Shown: piece after piece, positions 48,549 through 57,590 of the stretch | How the letters are laid out: each line of letters opens with the position of its first letter | Numbering within the stretch: position 1 is the first letter of the stretch | Source of the DNA: Actinomycetes bacterium | Lineage (GTDB): Bacteria > Actinomycetota > Acidimicrobiia > Acidimicrobiales > Aldehydirespiratoraceae | Assembly: GCA_024276495.1 (NCBI GenBank) | Contig: JAJRXC010000058.1 | Span: 1 to 64,000 of the forward strand | Direction of reading: 5' to 3' | DNA length: 64,000 bases | Program-made: the position numbers and the translations under genes | The notes under the pieces: model-generated | Database searches by the model: none | What the model was told of the DNA's origin: nothing | Seen by the model: only the letters and a program-made list of their open reading frames with translations

Positions 48549-48568
48549 AATATACCGGCGGGGGGTAT
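48549..48568 (-). promoter_or_regulatory. CsoR-like operator and -10 box of FAD oxidoreductase gene
   Basis: ATACC-GGCGGGG-GGTAT (48552-48568) is a perfect five-base dyad of the same form as the copper-ATPase operator at 24501. The minus-strand -10 candidate TATATT (48554-48549) overlaps it. The two sites suggest one copper-sensing repressor controls both genes. Confidence 0.6.
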
Positions 48569-48596
48569 CTGGCAGGGTCCAAGGTCCTGCGTCGCG

Positions 48597-49691
48597 TCAC
48601 CGACCCTGCAACGCGGCCGCGATGTCGGGGCGGTCCGTGATGAGCCCGTCGGCGCCCCGTTCCAACACATCGGTCATGTCCCGGGCGCGGTTGACCGTCC
48701 ACGGAATGACCCGGAGCCCGAGCGCGTGGGCCTCGGCGACCAGCTCGGCCGACATGACGTTGAAGTTCGGCGACCAGATGTCGGCGCCGCGGGCCGCGTA
48801 CTCGGCCAGATCGGGCGGCTCCCGCGACGTCAGCGCCGCCAACCGAATGTCGGGGTCGACCGAACGAATCGCCCACAACGAACGATGGTCGAAGCTCTGG
48901 ATGACCACCCGATCGGCGACGCCGGCGGCGTCGACGACCGCGAGCACCTCGAGCTCGAACCTCCCGGGTGTGACGCCGTCGAAGCCGTCGCCGATCCCGC
49001 CCGGGTCATCGACATCGCGCTTGGTCTCGATGTTGAACTCCACCGACGCGGCCCGGGCCCGTTGCTCATCGGTCTTGTCGGGTGACGTCGCGTAGTCGTC
49101 CACGAACGCGAACACTTCGGCGAGGGTCAACAGCTCGTAGCGGTCCCCGGCGAGCGCGGTCGGCGAGCGCTCCTGGTCGGGGAACCGTTGAGGGTCGGGA
49201 TTCAGATCGCACCGGTAGCCGCGGAGCCGGGCAAGCGTCGAATCGGCGATCGCCACCCCTCCGGCCGGGAGCTCGGCGCCGGAATCACCGTCGGCGACCC
49301 GACACTTGTCGGCCCTGAGCGCCGGGTCGTGCCACACCACCACCTCATCGTCGGCGGACAGGTGCAGATCGAGCTCGAGCGTGGTGACGCCGATGTCGAG
49401 CGCGGTCTCGAATGCCGGCAACGTGTTCTCGGGTTTGAGGCCACGGGCCCCGCGATGGCCCTCGACATGGAACGGCAAGGGTGCGAGCTCCGGTGCGGCC
49501 GGGGTCGTGGCGCCGGCGGGGTCGACGGCCGGGGCCTCGTCCCCGCGGTCGTCGACCGCCTCGGCCGGCGCGGTCTCCTCCCGGTCGGCGACGTCCTCCG
49601 GTGTCGTCTCTCCGGCGGAACATCCGGCGGCGACGACGACGAACACGACCCCCACGATCGGGAGGTGGGACGATCGCAGGAGTTTCGGCAC
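48597..49691 (-). CDS. glycerophosphodiester phosphodiesterase lipoprotein
   Basis: A 364-residue predicted lipoprotein. LPIVGVVFVVVAAGC is a clear lipobox (V-A-A-G-C); an acidic, Ala/Pro-rich linker precedes the GDPD TIM barrel. VEGHRGARGLKPENTLPAFETALDIGV carries the HRGA and ENT catalytic signature, LELDLHLSADDEVVVWHDP the metal ligands, and TVNRARDMTDVLERGADGLITDRP the C-terminal end. It releases glycerol-3-phosphate from glycerophosphodiesters outside the membrane, which fits the nearby Ugp-type transporter. GTG 49691 was chosen as start because it opens onto the signal peptide. Confidence 0.9.
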   Translation of the reverse strand: MPKLLRSSHLPIVGVVFVVVAAGCSAGETTPEDVADREETAPAEAVDDRGDEAPAVDPAGATTPAAPELAPLPFHVEGHRGARGLKPENTLPAFETALDIGVTTLELDLHLSADDEVVVWHDPALRADKCRVADGDSGAELPAGGVAIADSTLARLRGYRCDLNPDPQRFPDQERSPTALAGDRYELLTLAEVFAFVDDYATSPDKTDEQRARAASVEFNIETKRDVDDPGGIGDGFDGVTPGRFELEVLAVVDAAGVADRVVIQSFDHRSLWAIRSVDPDIRLAALTSREPPDLAEYAARGADIWSPNFNVMSAELVAEAHALGLRVIPWTVNRARDMTDVLERGADGLITDRPDIAAALQGR

Positions 49692-49800
49692 GCCCAAGTC
49701 ATAGTCGGTCGGCGACCGCCCGCTGGCCCGAGAACGGGACCTCAGACCCTGTTCGACCGACCGACACCTTCTCACCATGTGCCGCGAGGAGGTGCTGCTC

Positions 49801-51276
49801 ATGTCCCTCATCCCCCGTACGCTCGCGCCGACCCCGGTCGCGAGTCTGCAGGAACATCTCGACCTCGGTGGCGGGCGAGGCCTCGAGGTCGCGCGCCGAT
49901 CGGACCCGGCGCGCGTGATCGCGATGATCGAGGAATCCGGGCTTCGGGCCCGGGGCGGCGCCGGTGCACTGTGCGGCGAGAAGTGGCGCCGGGTCCGCGC
50001 CTACGGGCGGGGGGCTGTCGTGAGGTCGTCGGTGATCGTCAACGCGGCGGAGGGCGAGCCCGGCTCGTTCAAGGATCGGGCGATCCTCTGGCGCAACCCC
50101 TACCGGGTCCTCGAAGGTGCGCTCATCGCCGCTACCGTCGTCGGTGCCGAGGACGTCGTCGTCGCCACGAAACGCATGCACACGGTCGTGAACCGCCGAA
50201 CGAACACGGCGATCGAGGAGCTGCGCGCCGCGGGGTGGCTCGAGGGCATCGACGTCGAGATCTTCGAAGGGCCCAACGAGTACCTCTACGGAGAAGAGAC
50301 CGCGATGCTCGAGGCGATCGACGGTCGGCCTCCCTTTCCGCGGATCGTGCCGCCACATCGCCACGGAATCCACGAGGTGGCCAGCCGATCGTGCGCGGTC
50401 GACGAGGTGGACGACGTCGGCGCCTCCACCGTGTACGTCGAGCTCGCCGGTCCGGGTTCGGGAAGCATCGGCGCACCGACCCTCGTCAACAATGTCGAGA
50501 CCCTCGCCAACGTTCCCGCGATCGTGGTCGAGGGTCCGCAATGGTTCCGTTCCGTCGGCACCGATGAATCCCCGGGTTCACTCGTCTGCACGGTCACCGG
50601 CGCGACCCGCCACCACGGCGTCGGCGAGGTGCCCATGGGGACACCGCTGTCGCACGTGATCGAGTCGATCGGCGGCGGACCGGCCGAGGGTCGTTCCATC
50701 AAGGCGGTGATGGGTGGCGCGGCCACGCCGCTTCTCACCGCCGATCAACTCGACACGCCGGTCAGCAACGAAGGGATGGCGCGCGTCGGGGCGCGCTTGG
50801 GCTGTGGCGGGTTCATCGTCTTCGACGACCACGACGACATGGCCGCCGTCGCCGAAGGGGTCGCCCGGTTCTTGTCGGTCGAGTCGTGTGGGCTGTGCGT
50901 TCCCTGCAAGGAGGACGGGCTGGCCCTGACCGAGCTGTTCGGCCGGATCCGGCGTTCTCAGGCCGACGACCGCGACCTGGCGGCGATCCGCGATCACCTG
51001 CGGACCATCGACGACGGGGCCCGGTGCGGTCTCGCCGCCCAGTACCGGCTGGTGCTCCAGAGCATTCTCGACAAGTTCGGCGCCGAGCTCGCCGCCCACG
51101 TCGACGGCACGGTCCCGGCGGCCTCCCCCGTTCTCGTCGCGACGATCGTCGACATCAACGGATCGCGAGCGACCCTCGACGAGTCCCACCGGCAGAAACA
51201 GCCGGACTGGACGTTCGAGGCCCGATGGTCGGGCAAGTTTCCCCCCGAGCGTCAACCCGCGGCGGTCAGCTCCTGA
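49801..51276 (+). CDS. NuoF-like FMN/4Fe-4S subunit, stand-alone
   Basis: A 491-residue protein of the 51-kDa subunit family. GLRARGGAGALCGEKW, NAAEGEPGSFKDRA and NEYLYGEETAMLEAIDG are the FMN/NADH-binding motifs; GAPTLVNNVETLANVP is the usual linker to the SLBB-like domain. The N3 cluster ligands are C363-x2-C366-x2-C369 and C409. No nuoE, nuoG or other partner gene is adjacent, but the complex I-like cluster ends 5.6 kb upstream, making this a candidate electron-entry protein. ATG 49801 follows GAGGAGGTG. Convergent with the dehydrogenase gene, overlapping its end by 11 bases. Confidence 0.85.
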   Translation: MSLIPRTLAPTPVASLQEHLDLGGGRGLEVARRSDPARVIAMIEESGLRARGGAGALCGEKWRRVRAYGRGAVVRSSVIVNAAEGEPGSFKDRAILWRNPYRVLEGALIAATVVGAEDVVVATKRMHTVVNRRTNTAIEELRAAGWLEGIDVEIFEGPNEYLYGEETAMLEAIDGRPPFPRIVPPHRHGIHEVASRSCAVDEVDDVGASTVYVELAGPGSGSIGAPTLVNNVETLANVPAIVVEGPQWFRSVGTDESPGSLVCTVTGATRHHGVGEVPMGTPLSHVIESIGGGPAEGRSIKAVMGGAATPLLTADQLDTPVSNEGMARVGARLGCGGFIVFDDHDDMAAVAEGVARFLSVESCGLCVPCKEDGLALTELFGRIRRSQADDRDLAAIRDHLRTIDDGARCGLAAQYRLVLQSILDKFGAELAAHVDGTVPAASPVLVATIVDINGSRATLDESHRQKQPDWTFEARWSGKFPPERQPAAVSS

Positions 51277-53713
51277 CCCGGGTCATCGCCGGGTCGTGGA
51301 GGGGCGCGAGGTGCAGCGTCGCGGCGACGCGGCGCGACGCCACCTCGAGCTCGTAGGAGCCGTCCGACAAGAAGGCGGCGTCGACACCGTCGTCATGGTG
51401 CACATAGCCGTAGCCGATGTTGCGGCCCACCGTGTATCCCCAGCCACCGCTCGTCAACCAGCCGACCCGTTCGCCATCGCGGTAGATGGTCTCGCGTCCG
51501 AGCAGCACGACATCGGGATCGTCGACCGTGAATCCGGCCAGCTTCGCCGCGACACCGTCGACCGTTTGCGCCGCCACCGCGGCCCGCCCCAGGAACGGGA
51601 TCTCCGAGCGGAGCTTCATCGCCCAGGCCAACCCGGCCTCGACGGGGGTGCGGTCCGGGCCGATGTCGGACCCCCACGCCCGATAGCCCTTCTCCAACCG
51701 CAACGACTCGATGGCCCGGTAGCCGGCGTTGGCGATGCCGTGGTCTCGTCCGGCGGCCATCAGCGCGTCGTAGACGGCGACGGCGTCGTCGACGGCGAGG
51801 TGGAGCTCCCAGCCGAGCTCGCCGACATATGTCAGCCGCAGGGCCCGCACCGTCGCCCCGGCAACGGTGAGCGTGCCGACGCTCCCGAACGGCAACGCCT
51901 CGTCGGAGACATCGTGGTCGGTCAGCTTCTGCAGAACCCGCCGCGACTCGGGCCCCATGAGCGCGAGCACCGCCCACTCGGGGGTGACGTCGCGAAGCTC
52001 GACCTCGGCCCCGGCGGGAAGGTGACGCGACATCCAGTGGAGGTCTCGCGTTCGCTGTCCGGTCCCGGTGACGATGTAGAAGTGGTCGTCGCCGATCCGG
52101 GAGACGGTGAGATCACACTCGATCCCCCCGCGCTCGTTCAGCAGCTGGGTGTAGGTGAGCCGGCCGGGGGGACCGCCGATGTCGTTCGCGCACAACCATT
52201 GGAGGGCCGACTCCGCGTCCGGCCCGATCAGGGTGAACTTCGCGAACGAGCTCTGGTCGAACAGCGCGACGCGGTCGCGGCACGCCGCGTGCTCCTCACC
52301 GACCGCCTCGAACCAGTTCGGACGCCCGAACGAGTACTCGTCGCTCGGCGACTCCCCCTCTCGGGCGAACCAGTTGGGCCGCTCCCAGCCGAGTTTGGAC
52401 CCGAAGCACGCCCCCGCGTCGGCGAGTCGTCCGTAGAGCGGTGATGTCAGCCGCGGCCGTCCGCTGGTGTGCTCCTCGTGGGGCCAGCTCATCGCGTAGT
52501 GCTTCCCGTACATCTCGAGGGTGCGGGATCGCACCCAGTCGATGTCGCGGTGCACGGTCCCGAACCGGCGGATGTCGACCGGCCAGAGATCACTCGTCGG
52601 CTCCCCGGCGAGGATCCACTCGGCGAGCGCTCGCCCCGCGCCTCCCGCGGCGGCGATGCCGAACGCGTTGAATCCGGCACCGACGAAGAACGACGCGACC
52701 TCCGGTGCCTCACCGAGGATGAAGTTGCCGTCGGGAGTGAAGCTCTCGGGCCCGTTGATCAGCTTGCGGATGCCGACGGTCTCCATCGCGGGAACCCGCC
52801 GCACCGCGTGCTCGAGCAGTGGCTCGAACCGGGGCCAGTCGGCGGCGAGCAGGCGACCGTTGAAGTCGTCGGGGATCCCGGCTTCGGCCCACGGCGCCGG
52901 ATTCGGTTCGTAGCCACCCATCACCATCCCGCCCACCTCTTCTTTGAAGTAGACGAGGCGGTCCGGGTCGCGCAGGGTCGGGAGGTCCGGCGTCACGCCG
53001 GCGAACGGCTCGGTGATGACGTACTGGTGCTGCACCGACACGAGCGGCACCGCCACTCCGGCCATGTCCCCGATCGAGCGAGCCCACTGCCCCGCACAGT
53101 TCACGACCGTCTCGCAGACGATGTCGCCATCGGTTGTGCGGACCCGACGCACCCGAGCGTCCTCGACGTCGATGCCGGTGACGCGGCAGCCCTCGATGAT
53201 GCGAACGCCGAGTTGGCGGGCGCCGCGGGCCAACGCCTGGGTGATGTCACTCGGTCCGGCCTGTCCGTCGTCGGCGAGAAAGGCGGCTCCGACCACGTCG
53301 GACACGTCCATGAGCGGCCACAGCTCCCGGGCTTCGGAGGGCGTGAGGATCTCGATGTCGAGGCCGAACGACCGTCCGGTCGTGGCCGCCCGCCGGAGCT
53401 CGACGAGACGGTCCGCGGTGCACGCCAGGCGGAGTCCACCGTTGCGCTTCCACCCGGTCGGGTGTCCGGTGTCGGCTTCCAGTGAGTCATAGAGCTCGAC
53501 CGAGTACTTCAGGAGTTGGGTGACGCTGCGCGAGGACCGAAGCTGTCCGACGAGACCGGCGGCGTGAAACGTCGATCCGGTCGTCAGCTGGGCCCGCTCG
53601 AGGAGCACGACATCCGCCGCGCCGGCCCGCGCCAGGTGGTAGGCGGTGGAACATCCGATGATGCCGCCGCCGATGACGACGATCTCGGCCCGGTCCGGAA
53701 CGGTGGCCGTCAC
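51266..53713 (-). CDS. dimethylglycine/sarcosine dehydrogenase-like FAD-GcvT fusion
   Basis: An 815-residue flavoprotein. Residues 1-380 form a DAO-type FAD domain (VVIGGGIIGCSTAYHLARAG; TTGSTFHAAGLVGQLRSS with the likely covalent-flavin histidine); 380-430 is the FAO_M linker; 430-815 is a GcvT-like folate domain (RVALFDQSSFAKFTLIGPDA, LRLEKGYRAWGSDIGPDRTP). The fusion demethylates dimethylglycine or sarcosine and passes the methyl group to tetrahydrofolate. GTG 53713 overlaps the stop of the choline-kinase-like gene, so both act in the same pathway, probably choline/betaine use. Confidence 0.9.
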   Translation of the reverse strand: MTATVPDRAEIVVIGGGIIGCSTAYHLARAGAADVVLLERAQLTTGSTFHAAGLVGQLRSSRSVTQLLKYSVELYDSLEADTGHPTGWKRNGGLRLACTADRLVELRRAATTGRSFGLDIEILTPSEARELWPLMDVSDVVGAAFLADDGQAGPSDITQALARGARQLGVRIIEGCRVTGIDVEDARVRRVRTTDGDIVCETVVNCAGQWARSIGDMAGVAVPLVSVQHQYVITEPFAGVTPDLPTLRDPDRLVYFKEEVGGMVMGGYEPNPAPWAEAGIPDDFNGRLLAADWPRFEPLLEHAVRRVPAMETVGIRKLINGPESFTPDGNFILGEAPEVASFFVGAGFNAFGIAAAGGAGRALAEWILAGEPTSDLWPVDIRRFGTVHRDIDWVRSRTLEMYGKHYAMSWPHEEHTSGRPRLTSPLYGRLADAGACFGSKLGWERPNWFAREGESPSDEYSFGRPNWFEAVGEEHAACRDRVALFDQSSFAKFTLIGPDAESALQWLCANDIGGPPGRLTYTQLLNERGGIECDLTVSRIGDDHFYIVTGTGQRTRDLHWMSRHLPAGAEVELRDVTPEWAVLALMGPESRRVLQKLTDHDVSDEALPFGSVGTLTVAGATVRALRLTYVGELGWELHLAVDDAVAVYDALMAAGRDHGIANAGYRAIESLRLEKGYRAWGSDIGPDRTPVEAGLAWAMKLRSEIPFLGRAAVAAQTVDGVAAKLAGFTVDDPDVVLLGRETIYRDGERVGWLTSGGWGYTVGRNIGYGYVHHDDGVDAAFLSDGSYELEVASRRVAATLHLAPLHDPAMTRVRS

Positions 53714-54609
53714 CGGGGAAGCCCCAGTTCGGCGTAGGCGCGCCGGAACCGGTCCAGCTGGTCGTCGGTGTAGGAGCCGTAGTCGAAGTCGAGGGTCGAG
53801 TGGCGTTCCTGCACGAGGCTCCACAGGGTTTCGCGCAGCAGCGACGCACACTTCATCGTGCGGAAGCTCGTGAGGTCCTGCGGCCGGGCGGGACGATCGA
53901 AATAGTCCTCGAGCAGGGATATCTCGGCCTGCGGGGTCAGCTCGTTGTTGCTCGCCAGGTTGGCCAGGTCGAAGAAGGCCGAGTTCCAACCGGCGTACTC
54001 CCAGTCGAGAAGCCAAAGGTTCGTGCCGTCGTCCAAGATGTTCGCGGCCAGCAGGTCGTTGTGACAAAACACCGGATGGATGGGGCCCGCCGCGTGTTCG
54101 AGCGCCGCGTTCCGGCGCGACAGCTCGGCCAGGACGTCCTGGTGGCGACCGTGACCGTCGTGGACGGTGGCGAGATAGTCGCGACAGACCTGGAACACCC
54201 AGAACATCACCGTCGCCCCGCGAAGGTGGCGGGGCATCTCGGTGTGGCACCGCCGGATCAGCGCGCTGACCCGGCGGCGGGTCTCGGGCCGGCGGATGTC
54301 CTCGGCGGTCAAGGTGGCGGCGTCGACGTACCTCATCACCAGGGCACCCGGCTCGTGGTGGACGATCTCCGGCGAGAGTCCGCAGGCATGGGCGGCGACA
54401 CACGTCGCGAGCTCGTGGCGACGAACCACGCCGTGGAGTGGGAGGTCGTCACCGATGCGGACCACGAATCGCTCGGCGCCGTCGCGAACGACCAGATTGG
54501 TGTTGGTGATGCCACCGGGGAGGGGTTCGGGATCAACCGGGCCCGACCAGCAGGACAAGGCCGCGGCGCGGGCTTCCGGGGTCCTCGGCGAGGCGGATCG
54601 ATCGGCCAT
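53710..54609 (-). CDS. choline/ethanolamine kinase-like phosphotransferase
   Basis: A 299-residue protein of the choline kinase/APH fold. LPGGITNTNLVVRD is the nucleotide loop, PVFCHNDLLAANILDDG the catalytic loop with the HND motif, and LWLLDWEYAGWNSAFFDLANLA the metal-binding motif, both in the choline-kinase form. ATG 54609 starts MADRSASPRTPEAR. It precedes the dimethylglycine dehydrogenase-like gene (four-base overlap) and is divergent from the Ugp-type binding protein gene, supporting a role in handling choline or a related amino alcohol. Confidence 0.87.
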   Translation of the reverse strand: MADRSASPRTPEARAAALSCWSGPVDPEPLPGGITNTNLVVRDGAERFVVRIGDDLPLHGVVRRHELATCVAAHACGLSPEIVHHEPGALVMRYVDAATLTAEDIRRPETRRRVSALIRRCHTEMPRHLRGATVMFWVFQVCRDYLATVHDGHGRHQDVLAELSRRNAALEHAAGPIHPVFCHNDLLAANILDDGTNLWLLDWEYAGWNSAFFDLANLASNNELTPQAEISLLEDYFDRPARPQDLTSFRTMKCASLLRETLWSLVQERHSTLDFDYGSYTDDQLDRFRRAYAELGLPR

Positions 54610-54645
54610 CGCCGCATTGTCGCATGTCCGATCCGGTGGTTCGTC

Positions 54646-54659
54646 CCGACGACCGTCGG
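54646..54659. promoter_or_regulatory. small inverted repeat in kinase/ugpB divergent region
   Basis: CCGAC-GACC-GTCGG lies in the 154-base gap between the divergent kinase and binding-protein genes and could be a regulator site. Further on, TAGCGT (54719-54724) is a -10 candidate and GGAGGAG (54750-54756) the ribosome site of the binding protein. Confidence 0.3.
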
Positions 54660-54763
54660 ATGGGCGACGTTTCGGTGGGGACGGCCCGCGTTCGCGCCAC
54701 CGGGCCCCGCGGAGGCTGCTAGCGTCTGCGCCCACGCAATATCCATCCTGGAGGAGACCTGAA

Positions 54764-56233
54764 GTGAAGAAGTTACTCGCGCTATTCGTAGCGCTGACGC
54801 TCATCGCCGCGGCCTGCGGCAATGACGACAGCGACAGCAGTAGTGAGCCCGAAGGCGGCGATGCCGCCGACGCCGGAGACGCCGGAGACGGTGGAGACGG
54901 CGGCGATGGAGGAGACGCCGGCGACGGCGGCGAAGCGGCCGGCGACGAACCCATCCAGATCGAGATGTGGATCGCGTTCAACGACGATGCCCGCCTCAAC
55001 TTCACCCTGGATCGGGCGGCCGAGTTCAACGCCGCGCACCCTGAGTACGAGGTCGTCGTGACCCCGTTCGACTCCTACAACACGGTGTTCGAGCAGACGG
55101 CGTTGGCCATGGATGCCGGGAACCCACCCGAGATCATCCACTTCTTCGAAGCGGCCACGCAGGACGCGCTTGATGCGATCGACGCCAACGGCGACCCGAT
55201 CTTCAAGTCGGTCACCGAGGCGATCGCCGGTCGGACGGAGATCCTCGGCGAGCCGGTCGTGCTCGACGATGTCGCCTCCGCGGCCGCGAAGTACTACACG
55301 ATCGACGGCCAGCTCTACTCGATGCCCTGGAACACGTCGTCCACGACGATGTTCTCCAACATGGACATCCTGAACGAGGCCGGAATCACGACGCCCCCGG
55401 CGACGTGGGCCGAAGTCGAGGCCGCCTGTGAGGCCATCGCCGGACTCCCGAACCCGCCGTCGGAAGGCTGCATCACCTGGCCGAACCACGGCTGGTTCTT
55501 CGAGCAGTCGCTCGGTCAGGCCGGCGTCGACCTCGCCAACAACGGCAACGGTCGCGACGCCCGAGCCACGGAGATCTCCCTGAACTCCGACGCCGCCCTC
55601 GAGTACGTCCAGTGGTGGTCGGACCTCGAAGACGCCGGTTCCTACGTCTACACCGGCACCCAGCGCGACTGGGGTGGCACCGCGGCCGCGTTCAACTCCC
55701 AGAACGTCGCGATGCTCGTCTACTCCTCGTCTGACACCACCGTGTTGACCGAGGCCGGCACCGAGAACGGCTTCGAGGTCGTCAGCTCGTTCATGCCCTA
55801 CAACCAGGACCGCGAATATGTCGGCAACCTGATCGGTGGCGCGACGCTGTGGATGACCAACGGGCTCAGCACCGCCGAAGAAGACGGCGCGCTGGCGTTC
55901 ATGAACTTCTTCTCCAACCCGGAGAACGCGGCGCTGTGGCATCAGGTCACCGGCTACATCCCGATCACCAACTCGGCCCGCGCCGTGCTCGAAGCCGAGG
56001 GCTGGTACGACGAGAACCCGAACTCCGCGGTTGCGTCCGATCAGCTCGATGCGGCGGCCGACACCCCGGCGTCCACCGGTGCGCTGATCGGCAACTTCGT
56101 CGCCATTCGCGACGTGGTGACCGCCGCGATCGAGGACATCCTCGTCAACGACGCGGACGTCACCGAACGGATGGCCTCGGCGCAAGACGAAGCCCAGCAG
56201 CTGCTCGACGACTACAACGAGCTGTTCGGCTGA
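54764..56233 (+). CDS. ugpB: extracellular substrate-binding lipoprotein, UgpB type
   Basis: A 489-residue binding protein of a carbohydrate/glycerol-3-phosphate ABC importer. MKKLLALFVALTLIAAAC is the lipoprotein signal, followed by a ~35-residue Gly/Asp linker (many GD and GGD units). The bilobal SBP domain includes PPEIIHFFEAATQDALDAID, YSMPWNTSSTTMFSNMDIL, VAMLVYSSSDT and IGGATLWMTNGLSTAEEDGALAFMNFF, all typical of UgpB-like proteins. GTG 54764 has GGAGGAG at seven bases. First of three plus-strand importer genes; the ATPase is on the other strand. Confidence 0.88.
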   Translation: MKKLLALFVALTLIAAACGNDDSDSSSEPEGGDAADAGDAGDGGDGGDGGDAGDGGEAAGDEPIQIEMWIAFNDDARLNFTLDRAAEFNAAHPEYEVVVTPFDSYNTVFEQTALAMDAGNPPEIIHFFEAATQDALDAIDANGDPIFKSVTEAIAGRTEILGEPVVLDDVASAAAKYYTIDGQLYSMPWNTSSTTMFSNMDILNEAGITTPPATWAEVEAACEAIAGLPNPPSEGCITWPNHGWFFEQSLGQAGVDLANNGNGRDARATEISLNSDAALEYVQWWSDLEDAGSYVYTGTQRDWGGTAAAFNSQNVAMLVYSSSDTTVLTEAGTENGFEVVSSFMPYNQDREYVGNLIGGATLWMTNGLSTAEEDGALAFMNFFSNPENAALWHQVTGYIPITNSARAVLEAEGWYDENPNSAVASDQLDAAADTPASTGALIGNFVAIRDVVTAAIEDILVNDADVTERMASAQDEAQQLLDDYNELFG

Positions 56234-56246
56234 TCCGCTGACGTAA

Positions 56247-57590
56247 GTGCTTGTTGCCGCCAGTTTCCTGATCGCTGCGGCGGTCGGCGTCCTCTCGTTT
56301 GGTCATTCGACCAAACGGGAGGTCGCGTCCGGGGTCGTCCTGGGAGCTCTCGGGGCGGCCACGATCCTGGCAGCATTGGGCTTTTGCCCGTTCGTGAGCG
56401 ACGCCGAGTCCACCGAAGGTGTGCTCGGCGTCGCTCTCGCGGCGACGTTCGCGTGGATGTTCGGGGCCGGAACCAAGGCCGTCTTCTCCCAGAAGGCGGC
56501 CGATCTCGGAAGCGGCGACATCCGAACCGGTGCGTTCAAGCTCGGCTGGTGGTGGCCGTGGCTGCTGCTGTCGCCGACACTCGTGATCCTCGTCTTCTTC
56601 CTCTACCTCCCCGCCTACCGGACCTTCACGCTCTCGACGAAGCTGACCCGTCTCGGTACGCCTCGGGTCGGCGAACGCTGCCTCAGCAACTTCTCGGAGT
56701 TGCTCGTGACCAATCCCGCGGTGGTCATCATGCTCCCCCTCACCGCGGTGGCGTTCATCTGGGGGGTCGGCATGTGGCACCGTCGCTCCGAGCCCGGCTC
56801 GTGGGGCCACAACCTCACCCGAACCATCCGCCCGTTCGGAATCCTCATCTTCTTGTACTCGCTGTACTTCATCTTCGAGAACGAGAACGGCGGGTACCGA
56901 CTGATCTATCTCAACACGGTCGTGATCTCGAGCAGCATCGTCATCGTCAGCATGGTGGCGGGGCTGGCCCTGGCGTATCTGACGTTCCAGAACGTGCGCG
57001 GCATCACGGTCTACCGGACCCTGCTGATCTGGCCCTACGCCATCTCTCCGCCGGTGGCCGGAATCCTGTTCTTCATGATGTTCAACGCGACCGGAGGGAT
57101 CTTCGCGGCGCTGGCGAACGACTTCGGCTTCGACTTCCCGAACTACGCGACCAACTCGACGCTGGCCCGGCTCACCATCATCTTGGCGTCGGTGTGGAAG
57201 CTGCTCGGTTACAACCTGCTCTTCTTCCTCGCCGGTTTGCAGACGGTGCCCCGCGACCAGATCGAGGCCGCGGCCCTCGACGGCGCGAACGCGATCCAGC
57301 GGTTCCGCTCGATCGTGATGCCGGCGTTGGGCCCGATCGCCTTCTTCTTGTTGATCACCAACCTCACGTTCTCGTTCTTCGACGTCTACGGCACCATCGA
57401 TTTCCTCACCAAGGGCGCGCCGGCGGGCGCGACCTCGGTCGCTATCTACGAGCTGATCCGGGTCGGTGTCGACAACGGCGATCTCGGGCGCGGCGCGGCC
57501 CAATCGGTCGTGTTGTTCCTCGCGGTGATCGGTCTCACGGCCTGGCAGTTCAAGCAGTCGGAAGGGAGGATCAGCTATGGCAGCGCGTGA
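56247..57590 (+). CDS. ugpA: ABC importer permease, UgpA type, with extra N-terminal helices
   Basis: A 447-residue membrane protein. The MalF/UgpA-type permease starts at about residue 98 (WWWPWLLLSPTLVILVFFLYLPAYRTF); the preceding ~95 residues add two or three helices (VAASFLIAAAVGVLSF, VVLGALGAATILAAL, VLGVALAATFAWMF) not present in classical UgpA (about 295 residues). The EAA loop is EAAALDGANAIQRFRSIVMPAL (about 345). GTG 56247 is 13 bases after the binding protein stop. Overlaps the next permease by 14 bases. Confidence 0.88.
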   Translation: MLVAASFLIAAAVGVLSFGHSTKREVASGVVLGALGAATILAALGFCPFVSDAESTEGVLGVALAATFAWMFGAGTKAVFSQKAADLGSGDIRTGAFKLGWWWPWLLLSPTLVILVFFLYLPAYRTFTLSTKLTRLGTPRVGERCLSNFSELLVTNPAVVIMLPLTAVAFIWGVGMWHRRSEPGSWGHNLTRTIRPFGILIFLYSLYFIFENENGGYRLIYLNTVVISSSIVIVSMVAGLALAYLTFQNVRGITVYRTLLIWPYAISPPVAGILFFMMFNATGGIFAALANDFGFDFPNYATNSTLARLTIILASVWKLLGYNLLFFLAGLQTVPRDQIEAAALDGANAIQRFRSIVMPALGPIAFFLLITNLTFSFFDVYGTIDFLTKGAPAGATSVAIYELIRVGVDNGDLGRGAAQSVVLFLAVIGLTAWQFKQSEGRISYGSA

